Both the position numbers and the translations under genes were made by a program. Of a stretch of 41,567 bases of DNA, positions 33,138 through 41,567 are shown piece after piece (positions within the stretch are counted from its first letter, which is position 1; each line of letters begins with the position of its first letter). The notes beneath the pieces were generated by a model that was not told the DNA's origin, searched no databases, and saw nothing but the letters and a program-made list of their open reading frames with translations. Source of the stretch: Caldifarciminota bacterium (GTDB lineage Bacteria; Hydrothermota; UBA3072); the NCBI GenBank assembly GCA_023131835.1, contig JAGLZA010000087.1:1-41567 (forward strand), in the 5' to 3' direction.

Positions 33138-33852
33138 TAGTTATTCGTTTTTTTTCTATCCCCCCTTTTTTAACCACAGAGGACACAGAGCCCACCACTC
33201 CCTTTTAACTTTGTAATTAGAAAGAAGGAAAAGCACACAACCCTTCCATTAAATTTTTAACCGCAGAGGACGCAGAGATAGTCGCTTCGCTCCAACGGAG
33301 AAATAGTTAAATAGTTGAATGGATAAATAGTTAAATCGGAATCCCCTCTCCCTTCCCATTTTTAGCCACGGTTTCTTCACGGTTTATTTAAAATTCCTTG
33401 TTACCCCTTCTCCCATCCCTTTTTTTTGACACTGATTTTCACTGATTGAACTGATTTAAAGATTTCCCACTACTTCCCCCAAAAGACACTGATTTTTTTA
33501 ATTTATTTTTTTATCAGTGATTATCTGTGTTATCTGTGTCAAATTCTGGGTAAATCTCAAGCAAAAGGAATTAGTTGAATAGTTAAATGGTCGAATAGTT
33601 AATTAGGAACGAACCTGACAAACTTAATGAACCCCGTGAACCCTACGAACTCCACGAACTCAATAAACTTAGTTTTTTAGCCACGGTTCCTTCACGGTTT
33701 TTATTCTTACACTTGAACCCTTATCACATATAACATATAACCCTACGAACCCAATGAACTCAATAAACCCAGCTTTTTAGTCACGGTTCCTGCACGGTTT
33801 TTGAGTCTGTTTGAAAATGTAAAAATGTCACAAAGTCAAGGACCGGGCTAAT
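33138..33852. other. intergenic spacer of word-like direct repeats
   Basis: No gene is supported. The stretch contains families of short imperfect direct repeats: CACAGAGGACACAGAG and GCAGAGGACGCAGAG; three copies of GCCACGGTT..TCACGGTTT near 33365, 33680 and 33781; CACTGATTTTCACTGATTGAACTGATTT; AATAGTTAAATGG variants; and CCTACGAACTCCACGAACTC with a near copy at about 33742. A third copy of TAGTCGCTTCGCTCC occurs near 33280. Their origin is unknown. Confidence 0.6.
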
Positions 33853-33924
33853 GGAATTTTGCATTTTACAATTTGCAATCTGCATTTTTCAATGGAGCGA
33901 AGCGACTAATGTGGGGTTGACTTT
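33853..33924. repeat. right arm of the 72-bp inverted repeat around radC
   Basis: Reverse complement of 32084-32155 with four mismatches. It starts GGAATTTTGCATTTTAC and ends GGGGTTGACTTT. The final TTGACT serves as a possible -35 box for the next gene. Confidence 0.75.
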
Positions 33925-33944
33925 ACCGATATTGTGTTTATTTT
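33917..33944 (+). promoter_or_regulatory. putative promoter of the 207-residue protein gene
   Basis: TTGACT (33917-33922), 16 bases, TATTTT (33939-33944), then six bases to the ATG. This mirrors the NfeD promoter on the other side of the inverted repeat and again predicts a leaderless transcript. Confidence 0.5.
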
Positions 33945-33950
33945 AATATT

Positions 33951-34574
33951 ATGAAAGGATTTTATTTCTTGATACCTTTATTTTTTATTATTACTTGTAA
34001 TGTTGATACACCATATTTTGATGGCTCCGTTGGAGTATATGATGATTCAGAGAGGATATTCTGGGCTACCATTACAACTCCTAACCACCAGCATATTGAA
34101 GACGCTGTTATTACACTGGATACCGTTTATACTATTACTTTTAAAACGGAGAATGGTGGATACTACAGGGACGGAATCAGCCGACTGAGATATAACTCTT
34201 CTCATACCATCCAGGCAGATGTAGAAGATAATGATATTATCTATGTGACTGTGGAAATTCCGTCATCCTTCGGTTTGGATGTGGAGAGTTCTATAAATGC
34301 CGGAGATTCATTGATGATTGGGTGGACCCATGCTGATTCAATGGGCACTTCTCCTGATAGATGGCGAATGAGAATAGTGAATAGCTATAGCCATGATACC
34401 ACACGCTATAGTTTTTCGAAGGATGAGAATCAGTATAAGGTTCCCTCAGAGGTTTTGTATCACAACATTGAGATAATAATGGATGCGATTAAATATGGAG
34501 AGGTTTCAGGTGCCAGAGGAGGTTCAGTATTTGTTGGGGTGGTGAGGAAGTCGGCAAATGTTAATGTTAACTGA
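33951..34574 (+). CDS. exported protein of unknown function, possibly a lipoprotein
   Basis: This 207-residue protein starts with a hydrophobic segment followed by Cys (LIPLFFIITCNVD, Cys at 16). The residue before Cys is Thr instead of the usual Gly, Ala or Ser, so lipid attachment is uncertain. The remainder is beta-rich with many Thr, Asp and Ser residues (TTPNHQHIEDAVITLDTVYTITF; WTHADSMGTSPDRWRMRI) and no known motif. It has no ribosome site, consistent with a leaderless message. It converges with nrnA, overlapping it by eight bases. I cannot name a family. Confidence 0.65.
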   Translation: MKGFYFLIPLFFIITCNVDTPYFDGSVGVYDDSERIFWATITTPNHQHIEDAVITLDTVYTITFKTENGGYYRDGISRLRYNSSHTIQADVEDNDIIYVTVEIPSSFGLDVESSINAGDSLMIGWTHADSMGTSPDRWRMRIVNSYSHDTTRYSFSKDENQYKVPSEVLYHNIEIIMDAIKYGEVSGARGGSVFVGVVRKSANVNVN

Positions 34575-35508
34575 CTATTCTATCTAATTTCTCTGTTAGT
34601 TCCTTTTTTAATTTTTCCAGGTCTCCCACAGTAACAAAACCAGATGCTGTTTTATGACCACCACCACCATATTCTGCTGCAAGGTTCTGCACATTTATAC
34701 CATTCTTAGAGCGCAGTGATACCTTTAATTTACCACCCTCCCTTTCCTTGATTATAGCACAGGCTTTAATACCTTCTATAGAGAGACCATAATTGACGAA
34801 TTCCTCTGTATCTTCTTCCTTCGCATTCCTCCTTTTTAGCATATTCCTTGTTACATACATAATACTGAAGTTGTCATATAGTTTTATACTCTGTAGAACA
34901 TCTCCCAATAATTTTATCCTTTTCGGTGGATCTGTGAACCATATAAATTCTGAAACCTGTGAAGCAACTACACCATAATCTACCAGCTTTGAGGCAACCT
35001 TTAAGGAATGTGATGTTGTATTGGGATAACGAAAGGAACCGGTATCGGTGAGTATTCCGATGTAAAGATAGGTGGCAATCTCTTTATCCAGTTCAACTAT
35101 CCTGGACAATAATTCATATATAATCTCTGCTGTGGAGGAGTGATTAGGTTTTACGATATTGATACTACCAAATTTTTCGTTGCTTATGTGATGGTCAATA
35201 TTGATGACCGGTTTAGTTAGGTCCATTTCATCCCTTGCTGAACCGATTCGATCGATCTCTGCCGAATCCAGAATAAATATTACTTCCTCATCAAATTCCT
35301 TTTTGCCAGTATGGATAAGTTCTGCTCTATTGAATCGAGCATATCTATTTGTTGGTGGATCCTGATTGAGAATATAAGTTTCTTTGCCCATTTTTTCAAG
35401 GCCAAGAGCAAGGGCTATCTGGGAGCCAATGGAATCACCATCAGGGTTTGTATGGGAGATGATAAGGAATTTATTGTTTTTATTTATCATATCAATTACT
35501 TTTTTCAC
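34567..35508 (-). CDS. nrnA: DHH/DHHA1 phosphoesterase (NrnA-type)
   Basis: A 313-residue DHH-family enzyme: SHTNPDGDSIGS at about 18-29, FILDSAE, IDHHISN at about 108-114, the ILTDTGSFRYPNTT segment, and the DHHA1 glycine motif GGGGHKTASGF near the end. Such proteins degrade very short RNAs and in many bacteria remove phosphate from pAp. It is the last gene of the translation operon, overlapping rbfA by 17 bases, the same place as in Firmicutes and Thermotogae. Confidence 0.88.
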   Translation of the reverse strand: MKKVIDMINKNNKFLIISHTNPDGDSIGSQIALALGLEKMGKETYILNQDPPTNRYARFNRAELIHTGKKEFDEEVIFILDSAEIDRIGSARDEMDLTKPVINIDHHISNEKFGSINIVKPNHSSTAEIIYELLSRIVELDKEIATYLYIGILTDTGSFRYPNTTSHSLKVASKLVDYGVVASQVSEFIWFTDPPKRIKLLGDVLQSIKLYDNFSIMYVTRNMLKRRNAKEEDTEEFVNYGLSIEGIKACAIIKEREGGKLKVSLRSKNGINVQNLAAEYGGGGHKTASGFVTVGDLEKLKKELTEKLDRIVS

Positions 35509-35851
35509 TTTCTTCCTCTCTTTCCCCTTTTAATAAGAATTCAATACGTTCAATCCTTTCTAAAGCAGGATTGTATTCGAAATGTATCTTAGGGGTATAT
35601 CTTAGATTTAATCGTTTTGCCAATTCACACTGAACAAATCCGCTAGCACGATTCAGCAATTTTTCGTTTTTCTTGCCTTCCTCTTCCCCTCCATGGACAG
35701 TAAAGAATATGTTGGTGTGCCTCAGGTCAGAACTGGTTTTTGCGGATATGATTGTGACGAGTCCTATTCTCGGGTCTCTGATTTCTTTTTCAATTATTTC
35801 AGAAACCGTTTCCATTATAAGGGAGTTTACTCTCTTTTGTTTGAATCGCAT
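35492..35851 (-). CDS. rbfA: ribosome-binding factor A
   Basis: A 119-residue RbfA with the KH-like pattern: RVNSLIMETVSEIIEKEIRDPRIGLVTIISAKTSSDLRHTNIFFTV, then GFVQCELAKRLNLRYTPKIHFEYNPALERIERIEFLL. It helps mature the small ribosomal subunit at low temperature or during assembly. It overlaps both the DUF503 gene (53 bases) and nrnA. Length is normal. Confidence 0.9.
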   Translation of the reverse strand: MRFKQKRVNSLIMETVSEIIEKEIRDPRIGLVTIISAKTSSDLRHTNIFFTVHGGEEEGKKNEKLLNRASGFVQCELAKRLNLRYTPKIHFEYNPALERIERIEFLLKGEREEESEKSN

Positions 35852-36131
35852 AATTTACTTCAATAGAAGAATCTATTATACTAACATCTCCTTTCCTGTT
35901 GATAGCATCAATTACCTTCTTCAACATAAATTCCATAAATCTACTGTCATTACTTATTCCAACAATTCCGAGGAGAGATCGTTGCCATTTATCCAGGTAA
36001 TCAATCTCACTTATGGACACATTAAATTGTTGCCGGATCGTTGCCTTTATGCTATTTATTATTCGGCGTTTAGCCTTTAATGAATTTATTCCAGGGAGAT
36101 ATAATTCTACAGTGCTAATACCAACAATCAC
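35799..36131 (-). CDS. DUF503 (YlxP-like) protein
   Basis: A 110-residue protein of the DUF503 family: IVGISTVELYLPGINSLKAKRRIINSIKATIRQQFNVSISEIDYLDKWQRSLLGIVGIS matches the typical opening. YlxP-like genes usually sit between infB and rbfA, exactly as here, and are thought to take part in ribosome or RNA metabolism; the molecular role is unsettled. The C-terminal 20 residues (DSSIEVNYAIQTKESKLPYNGNGF) overlap the rbfA start. Confidence 0.85.
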   Translation of the reverse strand: MIVGISTVELYLPGINSLKAKRRIINSIKATIRQQFNVSISEIDYLDKWQRSLLGIVGISNDSRFMEFMLKKVIDAINRKGDVSIIDSSIEVNYAIQTKESKLPYNGNGF

Positions 36132-36139
36132 CTTGCAAC

Positions 36140-38245
36140 CTAAAGGGTTTTTTCGCGTTCTACAATTTTATAGGTTTCTATTATATCTCCTTCTTCAATA
36201 TCCTCAAAATCCTTCAATTTGATGCCACACTCAAAACCTTCACTAACGCTCTTTACATCCTTCTCGAATCTTTTAAGAGATTCCATCTTCGTCTTTATTA
36301 TTTCTTCGTTATTACGCAATAACACAGCTATGTCTTTATTGTGAACTTCTCCGCTTTTTACATAACATCCTGCTATTATGCCAATTCTGGAACCCGTAAA
36401 TATCTTCCTTACTTCTATTTCTGCTGTTTTCTCTTCTTCCTTTTCTGGCTCCAATAAACCTACCATAGCCAGTTTTATTTCCTCTATTATTTCAAAGATA
36501 ACATCATAGATTCTAATCTCTACATCGTGATTCTTTGCTTCTTTCCGGGCCCCTGAATTAGGGTGAACCTTATAGCCGATAACTAATGCATTGGAGGCAG
36601 AAGCCAGCATTATGTCGTTTTCTGTTATAGGCCCAACCCCTGCGTGAATGACCTCTATTTTAACCTCATCTGTAGAGAGTTGTTCTAATGAATCGGATAA
36701 TGCTTCAATAGAACCAGCATCGTCACCCTTGATCACAACCTTCAATGATTCTGTCCCTTCCTCTTCTATCTTCTCATAAAGGGATTCAAGGCTGACTGTT
36801 TTTTTCTGTCCTAATTCTCTTTCTCTCTCTGCTGTTTTTCTTGTATAAGAGAGAATCCGTGCAGTTTTTTGGTCATCTACTACTCTCAGGGTATCTCCAA
36901 CCTCAGGAAGTTCATTGAAACGGGCTATAAGAATTGCTGATGAAGGCAATGCCCTTTTTAAACGTTTGTCATTTTCGTCAAGGATAAGACGTACTATACC
37001 ATAGGTGGAGCCAGCGACAAAGGAATCATTCTCTTTTATCTCACCTTCCTTTACCACTACTGTTGCAGCATTGCCCAACCCCTTCTTTATCTTTGCTTCT
37101 AATATGAATCCCATCCCGGGTCCTTTTGAAGGAGCTGTGAGTTCGAGGTCTTCAGCCTGGAGTAGTATTATATCTAATAATTCATCAATACCCGTTCCTT
37201 TCAGGGCGGATATCTCTACTGCCAGTACTTCACCACCATATTCATGCACTATTATACCTCTTTCAACAAGTTCATTCCGAACCCTTTCTGCATTGGAAGC
37301 AGGTAGATCCATTTTGTTTATTGCTACGATGACAGAGGCACCAGCTGCCTGTGCGTGGGCTATTGCCTCTACCGTTTGAGGTTTGATTCCTTCATTTGCT
37401 GCCACGACTAACACAACTATATCCGTAATATTAGCACCCCTTGCCCTCATTGCTGTAAATGCTTCATGTCCTGGCGTATCAATGAAAGTTATTGATTTTT
37501 CATTATATTTAATGTGATATGCTCCAATCTTCTGGGTAATACCTCCTGATTCCTGAGATGCTACTCTTGTATTTCTAATATAATCAAGCAGTGTAGTCTT
37601 TCCGTGATCAACATGTCCCATTACAGTGACAATCGGTGTCCTTGGCTGCACATCGTAACATTTCCCTTTCACGATTGGTATATCGTATCCTTCTGAGAGC
37701 TCGGCGGCGTAACCAAATTCATCCGCTATGATCGAGGCGGCGTCAAAGTCTAATCGCTGATTTATTGTCACCCGCATTCCAAGGTTAAGGCAAGCACTTA
37801 TTATCTCATTGGGTGTTGTTTTTATCAAATTTCCTAATTTGGAAACAGATATTCCCTCACCAATGCGGATTACATTAATCTCTTGTTTTTTCTCTTCCTT
37901 CTTTGTTTTCTTATATTTTTTCTTTTTGCCTCTGCCTTCTATATGGGCAATGACCTGTTGAACTGTCTTTTTGGCCTTTTTCTGTTTTTCCTTCTTCTTC
38001 CCTTTTACTACCTTTACCTCTTCGGGTTTTTTAATTTTTTCTGGAACCTTTTCTTTCTTTGTTTTAATAAGTTCTTCTGAGATTTTCTTCTTTGCCCATT
38101 TTGCTTCTCTGGGTGAAAGGGCACTCATATGAGATTTAACTGTTATCCCCTCCTCTTTCAAAAAGGATAAAAGTTCCTTGCTGGATATACCCAGGTCTTT
38201 TGCTAATTTAAATACCCTGATTTTTTTATCCTTAGATGTTCCCAT
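36140..38245 (-). CDS. infB: translation initiation factor IF-2
   Basis: A 701-residue IF-2: a short N-terminal IF2_N domain ([24 protein letters not shown]), a lysine-rich linker of about 65-120, a second IF2_N-like region, then the GTPase domain with G1 GHVDHGKTT (about 208-216), the switch 2 DTPGHEAF and NKMD, followed by domains II, III and IV ([41 protein letters not shown]). It brings fMet-tRNA to the ribosome. Overlaps nusA by 14 bases. Confidence 0.95.
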   Translation of the reverse strand: MGTSKDKKIRVFKLAKDLGISSKELLSFLKEEGITVKSHMSALSPREAKWAKKKISEELIKTKKEKVPEKIKKPEEVKVVKGKKKEKQKKAKKTVQQVIAHIEGRGKKKKYKKTKKEEKKQEINVIRIGEGISVSKLGNLIKTTPNEIISACLNLGMRVTINQRLDFDAASIIADEFGYAAELSEGYDIPIVKGKCYDVQPRTPIVTVMGHVDHGKTTLLDYIRNTRVASQESGGITQKIGAYHIKYNEKSITFIDTPGHEAFTAMRARGANITDIVVLVVAANEGIKPQTVEAIAHAQAAGASVIVAINKMDLPASNAERVRNELVERGIIVHEYGGEVLAVEISALKGTGIDELLDIILLQAEDLELTAPSKGPGMGFILEAKIKKGLGNAATVVVKEGEIKENDSFVAGSTYGIVRLILDENDKRLKRALPSSAILIARFNELPEVGDTLRVVDDQKTARILSYTRKTAERERELGQKKTVSLESLYEKIEEEGTESLKVVIKGDDAGSIEALSDSLEQLSTDEVKIEVIHAGVGPITENDIMLASASNALVIGYKVHPNSGARKEAKNHDVEIRIYDVIFEIIEEIKLAMVGLLEPEKEEEKTAEIEVRKIFTGSRIGIIAGCYVKSGEVHNKDIAVLLRNNEEIIKTKMESLKRFEKDVKSVSEGFECGIKLKDFEDIEEGDIIETYKIVEREKTL

Positions 38246-39518
38246 GTTCTTGATTCATCGCCTTATGGATTGCAGTAAAAATTTCATCTACAGTTTTATT
38301 TCCCATGCCCTTTATTTTCAAAAGTTCTTCTCTGTTTAAAGACACAATGTCTTGAACATTTTTGATACCCGCATCCTTAAGGAGTTTCTTTTTATGCGCG
38401 CTCAGGAGTAAGTTCTTTACTTTAATCATCTTCCTTTTCCCGACTTCTTTTTCCTTGTGATAGTCGGTTCGACCCTTTATCTCTATCTCCAACTCTGTAA
38501 GTTGGGCAGCAAGGGTTACATTTTCACCGATCTTACCTATAGCTCCTGTGATTTCATCATCCGGAACGATACAGAGGACTTTTTTCTCACCCAATAACTC
38601 TGTTCCAACTACCTCTACAGGTGAGAGTGCTTCTGCTGCATACTGTGCTTTATCCGTTTTCCACCTTATTATATCAACCCTTTCACCTGCAAGTTCTCTA
38701 ACAATCGATTGAATTCTGTTTCCCCTGTGTCCCACACAGGAACCAACAGCATCTATCTTTTCGTTATTTGAATAGACCGCTATCTTTGTCCGTTTGCCAG
38801 GGACTCTAACGATTCCCTTTATCTCTACCTCAGAATGTAGGATTTCTGGTATTTCAAACTCAAGCAAACGAATAACGAAATTCTGGTCAATGCGTGTTAA
38901 ATATATGACAGGGCCCTTTATCCGAACCCTCTCTTCATCTCCTTCCTTTGGATGTTTAGTTACCTCCTTTATAATGGCTTTAATAGGTGCACCCTTTCGT
39001 AACCTTTTTTCAGGGATCTGTTCTTCTCTGGCCAGGAATGCCTCTACATCTCCTACCTTAATATATGCTCCTGTGGAATAAAGCCGTGCTACTGTTCCAC
39101 TGACCAATTCGCCAATCTTTTTTCTGTATTTTTCATAAAGTATCTCTTTTTCATTTGTTTTAATCTTTTGAATGAGTGTATTCTTAATTACGGTTATTGC
39201 ATTTCTACCGAATTCCTCAATGGGGATCTCTTCCTTAAAGATAGTACCAATTTCAATCGTTGGCTTTATTTTACGAGCCTCATCAAGGGATATCTCATTT
39301 ATTGGATCCTCTACTTTTTCTATAACCTTCTTTTCCTTATATAGAGTTATTACTCCAGAAGCCTCCGATATTTCACATTTCAGGTTATCTAAGTTCCCAA
39401 ATTGTTTTTTGGCTGCTGCTATTATGCTCTCTTTTAATGTTTCAAGAATAAAATCTTTTTTTAGTTCTCGTTCGGTGGAAAGTTCCGAAAGTATTGAAAC
39501 AATTCCTCTATCAATCAT
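38232..39518 (-). CDS. nusA: transcription elongation factor NusA
   Basis: A 428-residue NusA: N-terminal RNA polymerase-binding domain (1-130), S1 domain (GELVSGTVARLYSTGAYIKVGDVEAFLA, about 137-200), KH1 and KH2 (SCVGHRGNRIQSIVRELAGERVDIIRW; IGKIGENVTLAAQL), and a C-terminal helix-hairpin-helix (LKDAGIKNVQDIVSLNREELLKIKGMG). The length matches NusA without the proteobacterial acidic repeats. Its ATG overlaps the rimP stop in ATGA. Confidence 0.95.
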   Translation of the reverse strand: MIDRGIVSILSELSTERELKKDFILETLKESIIAAAKKQFGNLDNLKCEISEASGVITLYKEKKVIEKVEDPINEISLDEARKIKPTIEIGTIFKEEIPIEEFGRNAITVIKNTLIQKIKTNEKEILYEKYRKKIGELVSGTVARLYSTGAYIKVGDVEAFLAREEQIPEKRLRKGAPIKAIIKEVTKHPKEGDEERVRIKGPVIYLTRIDQNFVIRLLEFEIPEILHSEVEIKGIVRVPGKRTKIAVYSNNEKIDAVGSCVGHRGNRIQSIVRELAGERVDIIRWKTDKAQYAAEALSPVEVVGTELLGEKKVLCIVPDDEITGAIGKIGENVTLAAQLTELEIEIKGRTDYHKEKEVGKRKMIKVKNLLLSAHKKKLLKDAGIKNVQDIVSLNREELLKIKGMGNKTVDEIFTAIHKAMNQEHGNI

Positions 39519-39787
39519 TTTCCCTCCTCTTCGATTCCTGGGGAAGAGACCACAAGCCTATATGGCCCCTGTAGAGGATCAGATATATCGAGATGGACCG
39601 AGAATTCTTTTGATATTCTGGTGCAATCCTCAACCGTTATACCACCTGGCTTATCTATAAAAACCTTTATTAGTCCCTGACGGGGGTTATCTTTTACCTC
39701 TAAATTCTTTATCTCGAATTCTTCACTCAGCCCATCGAGCACGGTGTTTAGTATTTCTCTAACCTTATCTTCTGCATTGATTTCCAT
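39515..39787 (-). CDS. rimP: RimP, N-terminal domain only
   Basis: This 90-residue protein matches only the first domain of RimP: VFIDKPGGITVEDCTRISKEFSVHLD and LVVSSPGIEEEGK. Normal RimP has about 150 residues; it continues after SSPG into a second, SH3-like domain. Here the gene stops there and nusA starts in the same four bases, so no C-terminal domain is hidden by a frameshift. RimP helps mature the small ribosomal subunit. It overlaps proS by 40 bases. Confidence 0.85.
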   Translation of the reverse strand: MEINAEDKVREILNTVLDGLSEEFEIKNLEVKDNPRQGLIKVFIDKPGGITVEDCTRISKEFSVHLDISDPLQGPYRLVVSSPGIEEEGK

Positions 39788-41460
39788 AATCTATCTATCT
39801 CTTCTTTTATTTTTTCAGGAGGAACTTCCATTCTTTCCTCGGTTCCTCTAATCTTTATTTCAATAATTCCCCTCTTTAGCCCTCTGTTTCCAATTATTAT
39901 CTGAAGGGGAATCCCTATCAAATCAGCGTCATTAAACTTGTATCCCGATCTTAAATCCCTGTCATCATAGAGAATTTCATATTCTCTATTTAATAATTTA
40001 TATAAATCTTCCGATAGTGCAACCCCCTCTGGATTTGTGGGGTTAAGGTTTATTATAATTATATGATAGGGGGCAATCTGAAGAGGCCATATAATGCCCT
40101 TTTCATCGTGGAATTGTTCTATTGCGGATGCCATTATTCTTTCAACTCCTATCCCATAACTTCCCATAACAATGGGCTTCTCTTTGCCATCTTCATCAAG
40201 GTAGAATGCACCCATTGCTTTGGAATATTTTGTGCCAAGTTTATAGATGTGTCCAAGTTCTATCACATTCTTCCATTCAAGAGGGGTGGAACATTGAGGA
40301 CAGAGGTCACCTTCCCTGTATTCACGAATATCAAGATAATCCTTTATCTTTATATCTCTTTCTGGAGCAATACCCATAAAATGGTAATAATCCTCATTGG
40401 CACCGCTTATCAACCCTACTATTCCCCTGATGGAGAAGTCTGAATAGACCAGGTATTTCGATCCCATAGGACTGACATAACCCGCCTGAGCACCCACCAA
40501 TTCGCAGACCTCTTCTTCTGATGCAATCCTTATATCTGTGAATATTCCTTGTAGTTTTTCTTCATCAATATCATAATCTCCTCTTATGACGATCCATATT
40601 GGTTCTTTCTCTCTTATATAGAGAATACTCTTCATTAGTTGTGAGGGTTTAACATTGAAGAATTTTGCAATCTCTTTTACACTTCCTGAAACAGGGGTGT
40701 GAACCTTTTTCAGGTCACCACCCTTGAAGGCAACCTTGCTTGGCAGTGGATCTGCTACTTCGATATTAGAGGCATATCCACAATGAAGACATTCAACTAT
40801 CCTATCCTCACCTGAATCTGAAGCAACCATAAATTCCTTTGACTTCGAACCTCCCATAAGACCGCTTAAAGCCTCAACCACTGTGGTTTTAAGCCCACAG
40901 GATGAGAATATTCTTGTATATGCTTCTGCATGTTTTAAAAAACTTATTTCAAGACCTTCTCTATCCCTATCAAAGGAATAGGAGTCTTTCATAATGAAGG
41001 TTCTGGCACGAAGGACTGCCCCTCTGGGTCTCTTTTCATCCCTGTATTTCACCTGGATTTGGTACCAGACTTGTGGAAGGTCACGGTAGGATTTTATCTC
41101 GTCGCGGAGTATAGCAGTGATTACCTCTTCGTGGGTTGGAGCCAGAGCCATATCACTATTCCTTCGGTCGGTCAGCCGAAACATTTCATCGCCGTATTCT
41201 TCCCATCTGCCTGTTTCCTCCCAGATGGAGGCAGGTGTAAGTGCTGGCATTAACAATTCCTGAGCTCCTATTCGATCCATTTCTCTGCGGATGATGTTCT
41301 GTATCTTCATAAGCACTTTCCACCCCAGTGGCAGGTAGGTATAGATTCCCGATGAGAGGGGTTTTATCATACCTGCTCTCAACAGAAATCTATGAGAAGG
41401 ACTTTGTGCCTCTCTGGGCACCTCTTTTCTTGTTGGTATAAAAGCATTACTCCATTTCAT
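39748..41460 (-). CDS. proS: prolyl-tRNA synthetase, bacterial type
   Basis: A 570-residue ProRS with class II core: motif 1 (IQNIIRREMDRIGAQELLMPALTPASIWEETGRW), motif 2 (VKYRDEKRPRGAVLRARTFIMKDSYSFD) and motif 3 (GSYGIGVERIMASAIEQ). Between motifs 2 and 3 is the YbaK-like editing insertion (about 225-385; FNVKPSQLMKSILYI, LVGAQAGYVSPMG). A C-terminal anticodon-binding domain (QIAPYHIIIINLNPTN, YDDRDLRSGYKFNDADLIGIPLQIIIG) closes it. It is the first gene of the translation operon, with a promoter seven bases before the ATG. Confidence 0.95.
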   Translation of the reverse strand: MKWSNAFIPTRKEVPREAQSPSHRFLLRAGMIKPLSSGIYTYLPLGWKVLMKIQNIIRREMDRIGAQELLMPALTPASIWEETGRWEEYGDEMFRLTDRRNSDMALAPTHEEVITAILRDEIKSYRDLPQVWYQIQVKYRDEKRPRGAVLRARTFIMKDSYSFDRDREGLEISFLKHAEAYTRIFSSCGLKTTVVEALSGLMGGSKSKEFMVASDSGEDRIVECLHCGYASNIEVADPLPSKVAFKGGDLKKVHTPVSGSVKEIAKFFNVKPSQLMKSILYIREKEPIWIVIRGDYDIDEEKLQGIFTDIRIASEEEVCELVGAQAGYVSPMGSKYLVYSDFSIRGIVGLISGANEDYYHFMGIAPERDIKIKDYLDIREYREGDLCPQCSTPLEWKNVIELGHIYKLGTKYSKAMGAFYLDEDGKEKPIVMGSYGIGVERIMASAIEQFHDEKGIIWPLQIAPYHIIIINLNPTNPEGVALSEDLYKLLNREYEILYDDRDLRSGYKFNDADLIGIPLQIIIGNRGLKRGIIEIKIRGTEERMEVPPEKIKEEIDRLWKSMQKIRLEKY

Positions 41461-41467
41461 AACGGTA

Positions 41468-41495
41468 TATATAATGTTTTTTTGGAATTAGTCAA
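41468..41495 (-). promoter_or_regulatory. promoter of the proS operon
   Basis: On the minus strand, TTGACT (41490-41495), 16 bases, TATATA (41468-41473), then seven bases to the ATG. No ribosome site fits in that space, so the transcript is probably leaderless. Confidence 0.65.
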
Positions 41496-41567
41496 CCGTA
41501 TAGCAGATATCACCACACTACCCCTTTTTTTAACCGCAGATGAACGCAGATGAACACAGAAGAGAGT

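Noticed and set aside
34000-34188. Second-frame ORF inside the 207-residue protein gene
   Set aside because: It lacks a ribosome site, overlaps the better-supported frame fully and shows no domain.
36140-41460. Plus-strand ORFs of 60-160 codons inside proS, nusA and infB
   Set aside because: They are antisense shadows of well-conserved translation genes; none has a ribosome site or a recognisable product.

Overview
The window looks like a chromosomal segment of an uncultivated bacterium related to candidate division WOR-3 (Stahlbacteria/Hydrothermae). I infer this from low GC, secreted proteins ending in a FlgD-Ig/Por-secretion-type C-terminal domain, tightly overlapping genes, and intergenic regions full of small palindromes and word-like repeats. 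No plasmid, phage or CRISPR signal is visible. The assignment rests on protein style and not on a marker-gene search.

Layout. 1-2766: a TtcA-like PP-loop ATPase (+), then on the minus strand a ferredoxin, a TPR/periplasmic-binding lipoprotein and a small membrane protein. 3054-24206: a 21-kb minus-strand cluster, the most interesting part of the window. 24867-28018: a plus-strand operon of an ArsR-type regulator, a 43-residue ORF, a radical SAM protein and an archaeal-type phosphoglycerate mutase. 27974-32056: two glycosyltransferases, a slipin and its NfeD protease (minus). 32084-33924: a 72-bp inverted repeat enclosing radC and a repeat-rich spacer. 33951-34574: a possible lipoprotein (+). 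34567-41460: proS-rimP-nusA-infB-DUF503-rbfA-nrnA, a classic translation operon (minus) with an unusually short rimP.

The 21-kb cluster reads as a sigma-54 regulon. Four genes for small or large exported proteins (3054-5012, 5589-7829, 12854-13246, 17822-18160) are each preceded by the same module. It consists of palindromic enhancer-like sites, a -24/-12 promoter of the form TTGGAATGRAATTTGTA, and a 220-243 nt 5' leader with a conserved hairpin. In three modules the proximal and distal enhancer sites lie at the same distances from the promoter (about -110 and -196). The same cluster encodes two sigma-54 activators. One is GAF-GGDEF-AAA-Fis and is co-transcribed with a PknK-like Ser/Thr kinase-ATPase-TPR protein. 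The other is ATPase-TPR-GAF-AAA-Fis and lies downstream of one of the four modules.

Three modules carry one class of site (GGTAA-N5-TTACC) and the fourth carries another (TGTTCC-N6-GGAACA). A two-step cascade is therefore plausible: the GGDEF activator plus kinase switch on the two large secreted proteins and the second activator, which in turn switches on a small secreted protein and perhaps the MacAB-TolC-like exporter behind it. The cascade is inference; the repeated modules, their spacing and the activator domains are visible in the sequence. A remnant of a second kinase gene beside one module shows that the module spread by duplication.

All positions and alignments were read by eye; no database search was run.
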